Positions 39,504-50,760 are shown, counted from the stretch's first letter. The stretch: 64,000 nucleotides of DNA from Acinetobacter defluvii (GCF_001704615.3 NZ_CP029397.2:3162001-3226000), one strand, 5' to 3'. Numbers and translations: made by a program. The notes: generated by a model from the sequence alone, not told the origin.

Positions 39504-39872
39504 TCCCTACAAGTAGGATTAAGACAATTTAATAAATATTCATATTTATCAAACCTACAGTTTGTTGTCTGTGCACTTAAGCACTGTACAGCTTCAATCT
39601 AAATTCATATACCAAAACGCTTGATTCAGTTTTATCGCTAGTAACTCAATTTCTTTCAAACATTCAAACATGTCACTTGCGTGTCATATTCTTATGTTTA
39701 ATTGAAACGAGTATGAACAATTTATTTCAACTCAAATATATTCTGTTAATGATTAACTACTGCCTCGTCAGCACGTAGTAAACTGTGATAAATCACAGAA
39801 ATTAATCAATTCAATTTTCATCAAATTCATTAATTTCTATAATCTATTTTAGCTCGTACTCTTGAAAGTACT

Positions 39873-39948
39873 TGGTGGAGACTAGGAGAGTCGAACTCCT
39901 GACCTCCTGCGTGCAAAGCAGGCGCTCTACCAACTAAGCTAAGTCCCC
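39873..39948 (-). tRNA. tRNA-Ala (TGC)
   Basis: A 76-nt cloverleaf in the 16S-23S spacer. It starts GGGGACTTAGCTTAGTTGGT, has anticodon arm CCTGC-TTTGCAC-GCAGG with TGC, and ends in encoded CCA. Confidence 0.97.
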
Positions 39949-40021
39949 AGCTTAAGACCAATATATCTAATTTCCTGCATTCAATACTTAAACTCTCATT
40001 CAAATATTTTGTTAGTCAGAA

Positions 40022-40098
<77 letters not shown>

Positions 40099-40110
40099 TC
40101 AGATACATCA

Positions 40111-40139
40111 ATGAAGAACAACTTGTTGTGGATTCTTAC
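40111..40139. other. 3' arm of the 16S processing stem
   Basis: ATGAAGAACAACTTGTTGTG (plus strand) and the bases after it pair with 41827-41854 (CACAAGTTGTTCTTCAT), giving about 27 bp with one bulge, flanking 16S as an RNase III substrate. Confidence 0.85.
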
Positions 40140-40157
40140 CAATCGTCAATCTTTCGT

Positions 40158-41696
<1,539 letters not shown>

Positions 41697-41826
41697 AAAT
41701 CATTTGTGCCTTTATTATAGAATAAGACACCAATTCTGGCTCATCAATTTTCTGACAAATTCTCTCAAATAAACTTCGAGTAATTTAAACCAATCAATCA
41801 ATGATAATATTTCGATCAATCAATCA

Positions 41827-41854
41827 GTAAAAATCCACACAAGTTGTTCTTCAT
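41827..41854. other. 5' arm of the 16S processing stem
   Basis: Pairs with the arm at 40111-40139; the helix brings both ends of the 16S precursor together. Confidence 0.85.
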
Positions 41855-41905
41855 ATACTCTTAATGATCTTCTCAATGCTTCGTCAGCATCAAGCTAGGT
41901 CGGCT

Positions 41906-41933
41906 ATATTACTCTCTATCTCCAGAAAGTCAA
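41906..41933 (-). promoter_or_regulatory. rrn promoter P2
   Basis: On the minus strand TTGACT (41928-41933), 16-base spacer, TAATAT (41906-41911), then a GC-rich discriminator. The start would lie about 200 bases before 16S. Confidence 0.75.
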
Positions 41934-42045
41934 CATGTAATGAAAATTATTTTTAACCCTTCCTCCTAAAACTCAACCTAACCATTTAATGCTAAGCCAC
42001 TGTTTTATCAGAAGTTTTAATCTTCATCACCGCCGATGGATGTGC

Positions 42046-42073
42046 ATTATAGGGGAAAAAATTAAGCTTGCAA
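42046..42073 (-). promoter_or_regulatory. rrn promoter P1
   Basis: On the minus strand TTGCAA (42068-42073), 16-base spacer, TATAAT (42046-42051). It is about 140 bases upstream of P2, giving the tandem arrangement usual for rrn. Confidence 0.65.
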
Positions 42074-42159
42074 CACTTTTTATAAAATTAATTATTCATA
42101 TGTCTAAATTTTAAACCCAAATTATATTAAGTTATTATTTTTAATAATAAATTTATTTT

Positions 42160-42786
42160 TTATGAATTTTTATTTATATTTTCAATCTCTAAATAAGCCA
42201 AAATCATTAAAGTTAATTCTTTTTTAAGTTGCTGTTCTGAAATAAGAAAATCATTATTACTGGCATAACGCATCATGGTAAACAGCGTACTATTGATAAT
42301 GACAAAAGATTTATTTTTCAACATTTCAAAGCTCCAATGTTGAAAAAATTGATTAAACACGTAAATCCCCACTTCTAAAAAATGCTGCTCTACAATCTGT
42401 GCAGCTTCTGAATTGATATAACCATGCCAGTGTTTTAACACTTCTATAAAAAAACCGCCATCCGCTTTCATCATGTCAAAACCAAATTGGATACTGAGCG
42501 GAATAAGCTCCTCTAATGACATTTGTTGTTTTTCAGTTGCAAGTTGTTTGAGAGCTAAACCTAAACTTTCACTTTTTCTACGCAATAACTCCTCAACAAT
42601 TTGCTCTTTATTTTCAAAATATTGATATATAGAGCCAACGCTTACTCCTGATTTTTCTGAAATTTTCGGGGTGCTCACTTGTAATATGCCCTGCTCAGCA
42701 ATGCAAAGCTGCGTTGCTTCCAAAATATCACTCACAATTTGAATTGCTCTTTGTTGTTGAGGTTTTTTTCTCATTTTCTGACTCAT
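42160..42786 (-). CDS. TetR/AcrR-family regulator
   Basis: A 208-residue repressor. The N-terminal HTH is AIQIVSDILEATQLCIAEQG with ISEKSGVSVGSIYQYFENKE as recognition helix; the C-terminal helical ligand domain shows no recognisable effector motif. ATG 42786 seems the best start; an in-frame GTG at 42807 would add seven residues. It is divergent from the MpaB-type gene, and the 95-base gap has palindromes, so it probably controls that gene and itself. Confidence 0.88.
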   Translation of the reverse strand: MSQKMRKKPQQQRAIQIVSDILEATQLCIAEQGILQVSTPKISEKSGVSVGSIYQYFENKEQIVEELLRRKSESLGLALKQLATEKQQMSLEELIPLSIQFGFDMMKADGGFFIEVLKHWHGYINSEAAQIVEQHFLEVGIYVFNQFFQHWSFEMLKNKSFVIINSTLFTMMRYASNNDFLISEQQLKKELTLMILAYLEIENINKNS

Positions 42787-42812
42787 TTTTAAAGCATTTT
42801 TTAACACTATGA

Positions 42813-42840
42813 AATGCGAATTGAATGCGAATAATTATTC
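42813..42840. promoter_or_regulatory. Candidate operator in the TetR/MpaB gap
   Basis: Direct repeats AATGCGAATTG and AATGCGAATAA (starting 42813 and 42824), and a perfect 12-bp palindrome GAATAATTATTC (42829-42840). They sit between the two divergent start codons. Confidence 0.5.
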
Positions 42841-42881
42841 ATATTAGAGTTTGATTAAATAATAGCTGGAATAACTTTACA

Positions 42882-44090
42882 ATGAAAAGTTTAACACTCC
42901 CTAAACGTTTAGCATCCTTTGAGAAAATGACTCAAAGTAGTTTGAAATCTAAAGTTTTTAGTTATTTAACCAACCAAAAACTCCAACCAACTTATACAGA
43001 GTATTTGCGTTTAAATACCGCCTTGCAAACTGGTGATGTAACTATGGATGAGGTCATGCAATGGGTGATGAGCAATCCCAGACAAAATCGTAAACTGTTT
43101 GAGACTGCGTTGTATCAGGGTCTAGATCAACTCCCGTATGAAGTTCCTGTACTTACTCAATTTTTTCATCATATTGAACAAACTCCTTCTTGGTTAGATA
43201 AAAGTAAACTCGAAACTGCTATTCGATTTACCCATCGTTTAGGTTCAAATGGAACATTTATCTTGCGAGATGTCGCTTTAATGAGTGGCTATCAATATCC
43301 AGGTTTTAACCAGCCCTTGATTATGACAGGTGCGCTCAGTCAATACGCAGGAAAACGCTTAGCTGAAACCTATAAGTGGTGGTTAGACATTACTCAAGCA
43401 AATAGTTTTGAGCGCTTTAATCTTGGCTTTACTTCAACGGTTTACGTTCGCTTTGTTCACGCTCTGGTTCGTTATCAACTCAGTAAATCGAAAGATTGGG
43501 ACACATCTTTTTGGGGAGTGCCGATTAACCAATATGACCAAGCAATGACCAATATTGCCTTTAGTGCAGTACTTTTGTTAGGTGTGCGAGCTATTGGGAT
43601 TTTTCCAAGCAAAGCTGAATCTGAAGCAATCATGCATTTTTGGAAATACACAGGCTGGCTGATGGGGATTGATGAGCAGTGGTTAGTTGAAAAAGAATCA
43701 GAGGCATGGAAGCTGTTAATATGGATGGATTATGCGCACCCCAAAACGGATGAAAGCAGTAGGGCTTTGGCAAAAAGTTTGTCGAAAGAGCCTTTTGAAC
43801 GACATTACAAATATTTTAATAATTTTATGCAAAAGAAAGCTTATAAAAACCATTTAGAGATTACGCAATTTTTCATTGGACAAAATAAAATGAAAAATTT
43901 AGGTTTAAAACCACGCACGATCGCATGGTATCCCTTTTATTTAATGGCTAAAAACACTTTACTTTATAACAGCGCTAAACATAGTGATAAATTCAGCCAA
44001 TATTTACAAAAGCATGGACGATCAGAGCAGGAGTATAGTCTTGCGCTTTATCAAAACTGGGGCAAACAATTAGCAAGTATGCATCAATAA
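42882..44090 (+). CDS. MpaB-family oxygenase (DUF2236)
   Basis: A 402-residue protein of the MpaB/DUF2236 oxygenase group. Signatures are LGSNGTFILRDVALMSGYQY near 123-142, the conserved R-H region TVYVRFVHALVRYQLSKSKDW near 186-206 that binds the heme-type cofactor, and MNF-like helices to the end. In fungi MpaB is a membrane oxygenase that cleaves a farnesyl chain; bacterial members include latex-cleaving enzymes. Substrate here unknown. Under likely control of the neighbouring TetR protein. Confidence 0.82.
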   Translation: MKSLTLPKRLASFEKMTQSSLKSKVFSYLTNQKLQPTYTEYLRLNTALQTGDVTMDEVMQWVMSNPRQNRKLFETALYQGLDQLPYEVPVLTQFFHHIEQTPSWLDKSKLETAIRFTHRLGSNGTFILRDVALMSGYQYPGFNQPLIMTGALSQYAGKRLAETYKWWLDITQANSFERFNLGFTSTVYVRFVHALVRYQLSKSKDWDTSFWGVPINQYDQAMTNIAFSAVLLLGVRAIGIFPSKAESEAIMHFWKYTGWLMGIDEQWLVEKESEAWKLLIWMDYAHPKTDESSRALAKSLSKEPFERHYKYFNNFMQKKAYKNHLEITQFFIGQNKMKNLGLKPRTIAWYPFYLMAKNTLLYNSAKHSDKFSQYLQKHGRSEQEYSLALYQNWGKQLASMHQ

Positions 44091-44202
44091 GATTCTTTAA
44101 GAAAATTTCAGCGTTGATATGTTTAATTTATTAATTTCATTAAAGAAGCCACTGTATGAATACAATGACTTCTTACTATTGAATGAACTTAGACAGTTAG
44201 CA

Positions 44203-46302
44203 TTAAAATTTAATACTCATTCTTGCCCAATAGTTGCGTCCAATATTATTAAACTGCTCATTGCTGGCAAAGCCAAAACCTGAACTACCTGCTTTATTTA
44301 AGTGTTCGGTATAAGTCTTGTCTAAGACATTATCCACACCGACTGCAAGGTTAATATCTTTAGCTAAGTTATAAGATGCGTTTAAAGCCAATGTATTAAA
44401 GCTTTTACTCTCACGCATATCATAACCTATGATATTACCTTGATTAAGGCTGATACGATCTTGCTTAGCCACTACACGCCAAAGTAGTCCGAGTGTATAT
44501 TTGTCTTGAACATAACGTAAATTAAAACGTCCTTCTAATGGGGCGATTTGTGGTAAAGCTGTATTGTCGCTGGTATTTTCACCCCATGCATAGGCAAGGC
44601 TCACATCTGACTGGATTGTATCTGTAAAATCATAGCCAATCCCTGCTTCCGCGCCTGCAATGATGGCATCGACATTCGCTGAGAGTGTGGTCATTTGCTT
44701 TTTATCATCGGCACCATGAGTGGAATGTCCCATTCCTCCCATATTATGCCCCATATGCATACCGCCCATGCCAGATTTTTTCTCAACATAATTCATTAAG
44801 ATATAATCTTGGATTAAGCCTACATATGCAGAAGTCCAAGCATTCCATTGTTCATGTTTAAACTGAGTACCTACATCTAACTGGACTGTTTTTTCATTTT
44901 TTAATTGATTAAATGATGCGTTTTTCTCAACTTGATAGTCTGTTCTTAGCTCCCAGTAATCTGGTACTCTTTCAACATAACCTAAGCCGATATAACTTTT
45001 TAAATCATGATTAAGGTTTTTATTTTCTAAGCGAATAAAGCCACTTGGCAATGTTTCACTACGATCTTGATGGGTTTTTAAATCATCAATTTTAACTGCG
45101 TCCACTCTTGCACCAGTCACAATTTTATTTTGTGGATTGATTGGATAAGTTAACTCAGCAAAACCGCCATAAGATTGAAAACGTTTGTCATGCGCAAATG
45201 GCATATTCATGTTTGGAGAAGCCATATCTCCACCATGTTTATTACGTTGTGAATCTATACCTGTTAACAATTCAATACCATTTAAATCCATTGTCATGGC
45301 TAAACGAGAATTTAGTGTACGTCGTGTTACTTCCATTTCAGCGTTATTTGGAACCATTTTATGAGTAGTATTATTCATCACCATTTTAGGTGTCGGTGTC
45401 CGCAATCTAAAATTATCCATTACATGATCGTTATAACTATAGTTGATCTGTCCTTCAATTTTTTTAATCACATCAGTCAAATTCTTTTTTTCAAATCTTA
45501 AGCCTAAGCTTTCACGGGCAAATTGTGAACCATCCATATCACGTCCTGCATACAATGCTTCACCATCAGATTTACCGCCTGTCAGCTCTACCCACGTATC
45601 CGCGTCAGGCGTCCAACCCAATGCCAAATCAGCATTCCAACGTTCCCAAGCTGACGGCACAGTTTGATCATCGCCATCTTGATAACTATTTGACTCAGAA
45701 CGCCCTGCATTTAAACGCATATATTTTTGCTCATCCCCAACGATGGCTTCAATATTCTGATCAATGCGTCCATAGGAGCCGACCAATGCACTGGCTTGAC
45801 CTGTATATTTTTTATCTTCAGATAACTTTGGTTTTTGACGCTCAAAAATCACCGTTGCTGCTGAGCCTGTATTGGCATATTGAACGGTCTGTGGTCCTTT
45901 GGTCACCGTAATTCGGTCAAAACTTTCTGGTTGAATATAAGAAGTGGGGGCATCCATACGTGATGGACATGCTCCTAAATTTTCAGTGCCATCGGTCAAT
46001 ACTTTGATACGTGAACCAAACATGCCTCTAAACGTAACATCACCATTGGTTCCACCATTTTTAATAGAACTAAAGCCAGGAATACTTTGTAAATAGTCTG
46101 CACCATCGGTTGCAGGGACAGGTTGAATCGGTTGTTTAGGGTCTGCACGAACGATCAAACCATTAGCATCATGGGCTTTTTGTGCGGTCATCACCACAGG
46201 GGCTAACTGTTGTATTTCTTGCTCTGCCAGTACATTCCCTGAATAACACGCAATACAAATCGCAGCCGTCAATGGCTGTAAAAAAAACTTTGGCTGAGCC
46301 AT
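44203..46302 (-). CDS. TonB-dependent copper receptor
   Basis: A 699-residue outer-membrane receptor. Signal peptide to about residue 26 (ACYSGNVLAEQ), plug with ADYLQSIPGFSSIKNGGTNG and KVLTDGTENLGACPSRMDAP, and a 22-strand barrel ending in ARMSIKF. The CPSRMD plug segment and the length match the OprC/TonB-dependent copper receptor family. An extracellular Met/His-rich insert (GMGGMHMGHNMGGMG, then HSTHG) near 520-540 suggests metal capture. The DUF2946 gene lies upstream on the same strand. Confidence 0.88.
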   Translation of the reverse strand: MAQPKFFLQPLTAAICIACYSGNVLAEQEIQQLAPVVMTAQKAHDANGLIVRADPKQPIQPVPATDGADYLQSIPGFSSIKNGGTNGDVTFRGMFGSRIKVLTDGTENLGACPSRMDAPTSYIQPESFDRITVTKGPQTVQYANTGSAATVIFERQKPKLSEDKKYTGQASALVGSYGRIDQNIEAIVGDEQKYMRLNAGRSESNSYQDGDDQTVPSAWERWNADLALGWTPDADTWVELTGGKSDGEALYAGRDMDGSQFARESLGLRFEKKNLTDVIKKIEGQINYSYNDHVMDNFRLRTPTPKMVMNNTTHKMVPNNAEMEVTRRTLNSRLAMTMDLNGIELLTGIDSQRNKHGGDMASPNMNMPFAHDKRFQSYGGFAELTYPINPQNKIVTGARVDAVKIDDLKTHQDRSETLPSGFIRLENKNLNHDLKSYIGLGYVERVPDYWELRTDYQVEKNASFNQLKNEKTVQLDVGTQFKHEQWNAWTSAYVGLIQDYILMNYVEKKSGMGGMHMGHNMGGMGHSTHGADDKKQMTTLSANVDAIIAGAEAGIGYDFTDTIQSDVSLAYAWGENTSDNTALPQIAPLEGRFNLRYVQDKYTLGLLWRVVAKQDRISLNQGNIIGYDMRESKSFNTLALNASYNLAKDINLAVGVDNVLDKTYTEHLNKAGSSGFGFASNEQFNNIGRNYWARMSIKF

Positions 46303-46372
46303 TTTCTATCTCACTTAAATTTTGAATAAAGCTAGACTGGAGTCCATCAAGACCCAGAAAAAAATGCTGAAT

Positions 46373-46813
46373 TTAAGTAAGAAGTGGCGGGGCTCGCCCT
46401 TGAGGAATCAGAAATAAACGCTGTAAAACAAACCAAACATGATGAAATGTCTGTTGAAAGGCGATCAAGCGAACTTGAATACGATCCAAAACCTGCTTCA
46501 CCTCAAGTTCTGGAGGTAAAACTAAGTTGCCATACACCGTACAATATTGACATTGATGATTTGGATCATGATGATCATGTCCAAGACTGGTTTGCTGAGC
46601 ATTCATTTCATGCAAAGCATGTTCAGGAGAAAGATGTTGATGGTGGCTTGAATGTTGATGTTTTTTATAAAAATCGGTTTGTATTAAAACCTGAGAAATG
46701 GTTTCACAGACCGGCGCAATTTGATATTGCTTCGGTAACAAAGGCTGTAAAAAAACAGCAATCTGTAATAACACTGCTAAGCTACTTAGCAGTAACCCAC
46801 TTCTTAACAACAT
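46373..46813 (-). CDS. DUF2946 His-rich protein
   Basis: A 146-residue protein. An N-terminal hydrophobic segment (SGLLLSSLAVLLQIAVFLQP) is followed by a His/Cys-rich middle (KKHQHSSHHQHLSPEHALHE, LGHDHHDPNHQCQYC) ending in a CxxC motif. This layout is the DUF2946 type usually found beside TonB-dependent copper receptors, and it may bind copper at the membrane. It is 70 bases upstream of the receptor and likely cotranscribed. A long antisense frame covers it but is a shadow. Confidence 0.85.
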   Translation of the reverse strand: MLLRSGLLLSSLAVLLQIAVFLQPLLPKQYQIAPVCETISQVLIQTDFYKKHQHSSHHQHLSPEHALHEMNAQQTSLGHDHHDPNHQCQYCTVYGNLVLPPELEVKQVLDRIQVRLIAFQQTFHHVWFVLQRLFLIPQGRAPPLLT

Positions 46814-46905
46814 TTCAACATGTTTATCCCAACATTTTCATTGTTACAGTATAACAAAACCCAAACAAAATTGCGCTTTTATTCCACAAAATGCCCCACA
46901 ACAGC

Positions 46906-47436
46906 TTAACGTTTTGCAGGAACTTTCTGTTTTTCACGCTGACGCACAATTTTTTCAACTTTTTCACGTGCACGTTGACGTTTTAATGGTGACAAATAAT
47001 CGACAAATAATTTACCATTTAAATGATCGATTTCATGTTGGATACACACTGCGAGTAAACCATCTGCTTCAATTTCAAAAGTTTTACCTTCTAAATTGAG
47101 CGCTTGGATTTTGACACGTGACGGGCGTTCAACTTTATCGTATATTTGAGGCACAGATAAGCAGCCTTCCTCATAAGGGAGGGTTTCTTCTGTTAGCGGA
47201 GTAACTTTGGGGTTAATGAATACCATTGGTTGATCATGATCTTCAGACAAATCCATGACGATGAGCTGAATGTGATGATCAACTTGTGTTGCAGCCAACC
47301 CAATGCCGGGCGCTGCATACATGGTTTCAAACATATCTGCTGCAAGCTGACGGATTTGATCCGTTACTTCATTGACTGGTTTTGCAATGGTACGCAAACG
47401 GGGATCAGGAAAACTTAAAACAGGTAATAAGGCCAT
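46906..47436 (-). CDS. def: Peptide deformylase
   Basis: Def removes the formyl group from new protein N-termini and needs Fe or Zn. The 176-residue protein has all three motifs: [23 protein letters not shown] and [14 protein letters not shown] (HExxH with the Cys ligand). ATG 47436 has AGGAT six bases upstream. It lies between the copper module and the LysM gene, and a second def elsewhere in the genome is possible. Confidence 0.96.
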   Translation of the reverse strand: MALLPVLSFPDPRLRTIAKPVNEVTDQIRQLAADMFETMYAAPGIGLAATQVDHHIQLIVMDLSEDHDQPMVFINPKVTPLTEETLPYEEGCLSVPQIYDKVERPSRVKIQALNLEGKTFEIEADGLLAVCIQHEIDHLNGKLFVDYLSPLKRQRAREKVEKIVRQREKQKVPAKR

Positions 47437-47558
47437 ACTTATCCTCACTTGCTATGCCATTGATCTAAAAAACTAAATGAAGAATATGCTTCATTAAATA
47501 AAAGTGTGTAAGATGCAATTATAACGTATTTATACGCATAATTTCAGGAATTATGATA

Positions 47559-48710
47559 ATGATAAATTTTTTCAATGGCATCAATATTAGTGCCACGGGG
47601 TTTAAAAAGCAGGTTCTGGCTATGGCACTCTGCCTGAGTGCAGGAATCGCTGTAGTGGACGTTGCACATGCGGCACCAAGTCCAAATCAGAATCCACCCT
47701 CACTCAAAGCCAATGCACCACATGTTTATGTGGTAAAACGTGGTGATACTTTGTGGGATATCGCAGGACGTTTCCTGAGTAAACCATGGCGTTGGCCAGA
47801 AATTTGGGCAAGTAACCGCCATGTGAAAAACCCGCATTGGATTTATCCAGGTGATAAATTATTGCTTTGTAGCTTAAACGGTCGACCTTTAATTGGGGTG
47901 GATGAAGGTGATGGCTGTGATGGGATTATTCGCCGTCATCAAGGTGGTACGTCATTGCGCCCACAAGTGCGTGTTGAAGCGATTGGCAATACCATTCCTA
48001 TCATTTCAAGTGCAGACATTAAACCTTGGTTAGAACACAGCATTATTGTGTCACCAGAATCATTAACAGGTGTGCCTTATATTATCGGTGCGGCAGATAA
48101 TCGTGTGATTACAGGCGCCGGTCAGACGGTGTATGCTCGTGGTAATGGTCTAGTGGTCGGTCAACGTTACGGTGTCTATCGCCAAGCTGAACCTTATATT
48201 TTTGTCGATGCAAATGGCAAAAAATATAACGCAGGTCAAGAACTTAGTGAAGTGGCTTCTGCAGTTGCCGTTGCTGGTGAGAACGAGGTGACCACTTTAG
48301 AGCTCACAGACAGTTACAATGCTGAAGTGCGTAGTGGGGACTATGTTCTGCCAGTATATGACGCTGGTTTACCTTTGATTTTCTATCCAACTGCACAGAA
48401 TGAAGTCCTTGCAGGTGGTAAAATTGTCCGTGTCCAAGGTTCGATTGGTACAGCAGCCGTACATGGTGTTGTAACAGTGGACCGTGGAAATATTGATGGG
48501 ACAAAGGCAGGTCAGGTATTTAGTATTTACCAACAAGGTGAAACTGTACGTGATCCAAAAACCAAAGAGTTGGTTAAATTACCAAACCAAAATGTAGGTA
48601 CCTTGATGATTTTCAAGACCTTTGATCGTTTTAGTTATGCCTACGTTCTTGATAGTGCATTACCGATCAAAGTCGGTGCTTTAATTCAAACACCTGCGAT
48701 TGCGGAATAA
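47559..48710 (+). CDS. LysM-domain exported protein
   Basis: A 383-residue protein. After a long signal region (KKQVLAMALCLSAGIAVVDV, then AHA) comes a LysM domain near 50-95: HVYVVKRGDTLWDIAGRFLS followed by WRWPEIWASNRHVKNPHWIY and PGDKLLLC. The C-terminal about 280 residues form a repeat-rich domain. This is the usual partner of DprA in Acinetobacter and pseudomonads; it is probably a periplasmic or surface peptidoglycan-binding protein. Of the two near starts, ATG 47559 has the better-spaced ribosome site AGGA; 47553 is possible. Confidence 0.88.
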   Translation: MINFFNGINISATGFKKQVLAMALCLSAGIAVVDVAHAAPSPNQNPPSLKANAPHVYVVKRGDTLWDIAGRFLSKPWRWPEIWASNRHVKNPHWIYPGDKLLLCSLNGRPLIGVDEGDGCDGIIRRHQGGTSLRPQVRVEAIGNTIPIISSADIKPWLEHSIIVSPESLTGVPYIIGAADNRVITGAGQTVYARGNGLVVGQRYGVYRQAEPYIFVDANGKKYNAGQELSEVASAVAVAGENEVTTLELTDSYNAEVRSGDYVLPVYDAGLPLIFYPTAQNEVLAGGKIVRVQGSIGTAAVHGVVTVDRGNIDGTKAGQVFSIYQQGETVRDPKTKELVKLPNQNVGTLMIFKTFDRFSYAYVLDSALPIKVGALIQTPAIAE

Positions 48711-48743
48711 TTTATCAAAACAACTTAAAAGTGTGATACATGC

Positions 48744-49877
48744 ATGTTGAACTTTATATCTGATGTGCAATTAAACACCATCAAATTATGGTATTTAGTT
48801 CAACATTCAAATCTCGCATTTAAAAGCTTAGAAGGCTACTTTGGCTCAGTTGCCAAAGCTGTTTTACCTGAAAATTTAGCACGTTGGTCAGAGGTCGCCA
48901 TCCATAAAAACCATGTTCAACGTGCTCAGGATCTGCTAACTGATGTTGGACAAGTTGCCTTTCAACAGTGTCTTGAAAAATTAAAACAACATAGTGATTT
49001 TATTCTTTTAGAAAATGACAATCACTATCCTCAACAACTGCTTCCTTACTCAGATCATCCCCCAATTTTATTTGGACAAGGGGCTTGGCAAAATTTAAGC
49101 CAACCACAAGTAGCTATTGTTGGCAGCCGTAAACCCAGTCCACATGGCAAGCAAGTCGCTTATGATTTTGCTTATTATTTGAGTGAAAAAGGCTTTTTTA
49201 TCACCAGCGGTTTGGCAGAAGGGATTGATGCCGCAGCACATATGGGTGCGCTCAAAAATTTACGTACAATAGCTGTGGTCGGTACAGGCTTAGACCAAAT
49301 TTATCCTACACAAAATCGTCAATTACATGCGCAAATTTTAGAAAATGCAGGGACAATTATTTCCCTCTATTTACCCAATACACCCCCGTTAAAGTCTAAT
49401 TTCCCAAGGCGCAATCGGATTGTAAGTGGCTTGAGTTTGGGGGTTTTGGTGGCTGAAGCAGCTTTAGAAAGTGGTTCTTTAATCACTGCGCAGGCGGCTG
49501 CTGAACAAGGTAAAATCATCTTTGCAATCCCAGGGCATATTTATAGTGAATATCATCAAGGTTGTCATCAACTGATCCGTGAAGGTGCTATTTTAGTCGA
49601 TCATCCTGAACAAATCATCGAAGATTTAGCCTTACCTACCCAATGGCTATGTAAAAATACAGAGAAAACACAACAAATAGAAAAATTACCTGAACTCCCT
49701 GAACATCTTTTTCAGCTCTATCAACACCTCGACTGGGTTGGGCAAGAGATTGATATCCTTCATCAAAAAACAGGTTTAGAGATTGCGGCATTAACAGGTT
49801 ATCTGATGGAATTAGAACTTTTAGGCTTATGTATTCAGCAATCTGGTTTGTACTTACGTTGCCGAGCAAGTCATTAA
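48744..49877 (+). CDS. dprA: DNA-processing protein DprA
   Basis: DprA loads RecA onto incoming single strands during natural transformation. The 377-residue protein has the Rossmann core QVAIVGSRKPSPHGKQVAYD, then ITSGLAEGIDAAAHMGALK, VVGTGLDQIYPTQNRQLHAQ and FPRRNRIVSGLSLGVLV, and a C-terminal winged helix (LDWVGQEIDILHQKTGLEIA). Follows the LysM gene by 33 bases; tsaC follows 41 bases later, the usual dprA-tsaC order. Confidence 0.96.
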   Translation: MLNFISDVQLNTIKLWYLVQHSNLAFKSLEGYFGSVAKAVLPENLARWSEVAIHKNHVQRAQDLLTDVGQVAFQQCLEKLKQHSDFILLENDNHYPQQLLPYSDHPPILFGQGAWQNLSQPQVAIVGSRKPSPHGKQVAYDFAYYLSEKGFFITSGLAEGIDAAAHMGALKNLRTIAVVGTGLDQIYPTQNRQLHAQILENAGTIISLYLPNTPPLKSNFPRRNRIVSGLSLGVLVAEAALESGSLITAQAAAEQGKIIFAIPGHIYSEYHQGCHQLIREGAILVDHPEQIIEDLALPTQWLCKNTEKTQQIEKLPELPEHLFQLYQHLDWVGQEIDILHQKTGLEIAALTGYLMELELLGLCIQQSGLYLRCRASH

Positions 49878-49918
49878 GGTTCACAATAACCTTTTAATCA
49901 CTGACAAGGTAAATATCC

Positions 49919-50488
49919 ATGCTTACAACCTCAGTTGCTGAAGCTGCACAAATTCTGCGTCAAGGCAAAGTACTTGCCTATCCGACAGAGGCAGTATGGG
50001 GCTTAGGTTGCGATCCAATGAATGAACAGGCATTTTTAGAGATTTTACGTTTAAAACAACGTCCTATCGAAAAAGGTGTCATCTTACTTGCTGGGCAAAT
50101 TTCCCAAGTTGAACATTTATTGGAAAACTTAGACTTAAAAATGCGCGAACAAGTGATTCATACTTGGACACATCGCACACAAACAGAAAGAGCCACCACT
50201 TGGTTGTTACCTGCTGATGCAAGCATTCCACAATGGATTAAAGGTGATCATGCCAAAGTTGCGGTGCGTGTTACCACTCATCCTTTATGTATTGCTTTAT
50301 GCAATGCTTTTGATGGTTTTATTGTATCGACCAGCGCCAACCCTGCAGGTTTAGAACCTGCCCGCTCCTTACAAGATGTAAGTCGTTATTTTGCCTCACA
50401 ACTCAATTACTTAAATGGTGATTTAGGGCTGAGCCAACAACCAAGTCGAATTTTGGATGCTGTGACAGGCGAAGTCATTCGCACTTAG
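49919..50488 (+). CDS. tsaC: Threonylcarbamoyl-AMP synthase
   Basis: TsaC (YrdC) makes threonylcarbamoyl-AMP from Thr, bicarbonate and ATP for the t6A37 tRNA modification. The 189-residue YrdC fold shows KVLAYPTEAVWGLGCDPMNE, LKQRPIEKGVILLA and FIVSTSANPAGLEPARSL near the C-terminal. ATG 49919 follows AAGGT. It ends the lysM-dprA-tsaC unit. Confidence 0.93.
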   Translation: MLTTSVAEAAQILRQGKVLAYPTEAVWGLGCDPMNEQAFLEILRLKQRPIEKGVILLAGQISQVEHLLENLDLKMREQVIHTWTHRTQTERATTWLLPADASIPQWIKGDHAKVAVRVTTHPLCIALCNAFDGFIVSTSANPAGLEPARSLQDVSRYFASQLNYLNGDLGLSQQPSRILDAVTGEVIRT

Positions 50489-50613
50489 TTGAACATTAAA
50501 ATTGTTAAAAATGAACATACTTTGGTCAAACTTATACCATTCTTGGAAAATAACATAATATAAGTGGTTTGTTTTTGACGGAGTCTTACATCTAAAGTTT
50601 GTATTTAGAGACT

Positions 50614-50760
50614 AGCCTTCGGCTCGACCTACTTTTGTTTTGGCAAAAGTAGGCAAAACCATTGTCATCCGCAGAACTCGACAAATACCGCAAATTGATT
50701 GAGGTATTGCAAAAACATGATCAATCATTGGTAGTCCTGCCTCAGACAACTGCGGATGAC
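50614..50760. repeat. Hairpin plus 97-bp inverted-repeat element
   Basis: Two parts lie side by side. First is AGCC-TTC-GGCT (50614-50624) and the stem CCTACTTTTG/CAAAAGTAGG (50628-50637, 50644-50653). Next is a 97-bp stretch (50664-50760) bounded by a perfect 11-bp inverted repeat GTCATCCGCAG/CTGCGGATGAC. No duplicated target site flanks it. A 48-codon frame from TTG 50662 crosses it with protein-like composition. The form resembles an interspersed repeat or MITE; copies elsewhere in the genome cannot be seen here. Confidence 0.45.

Noticed and set aside
46384..46854. A 156-codon plus-strand frame opposite the DUF2946 gene
   Set aside because: It has no ribosome site or family likeness, and the minus-strand frame has the clear His-rich membrane protein pattern.
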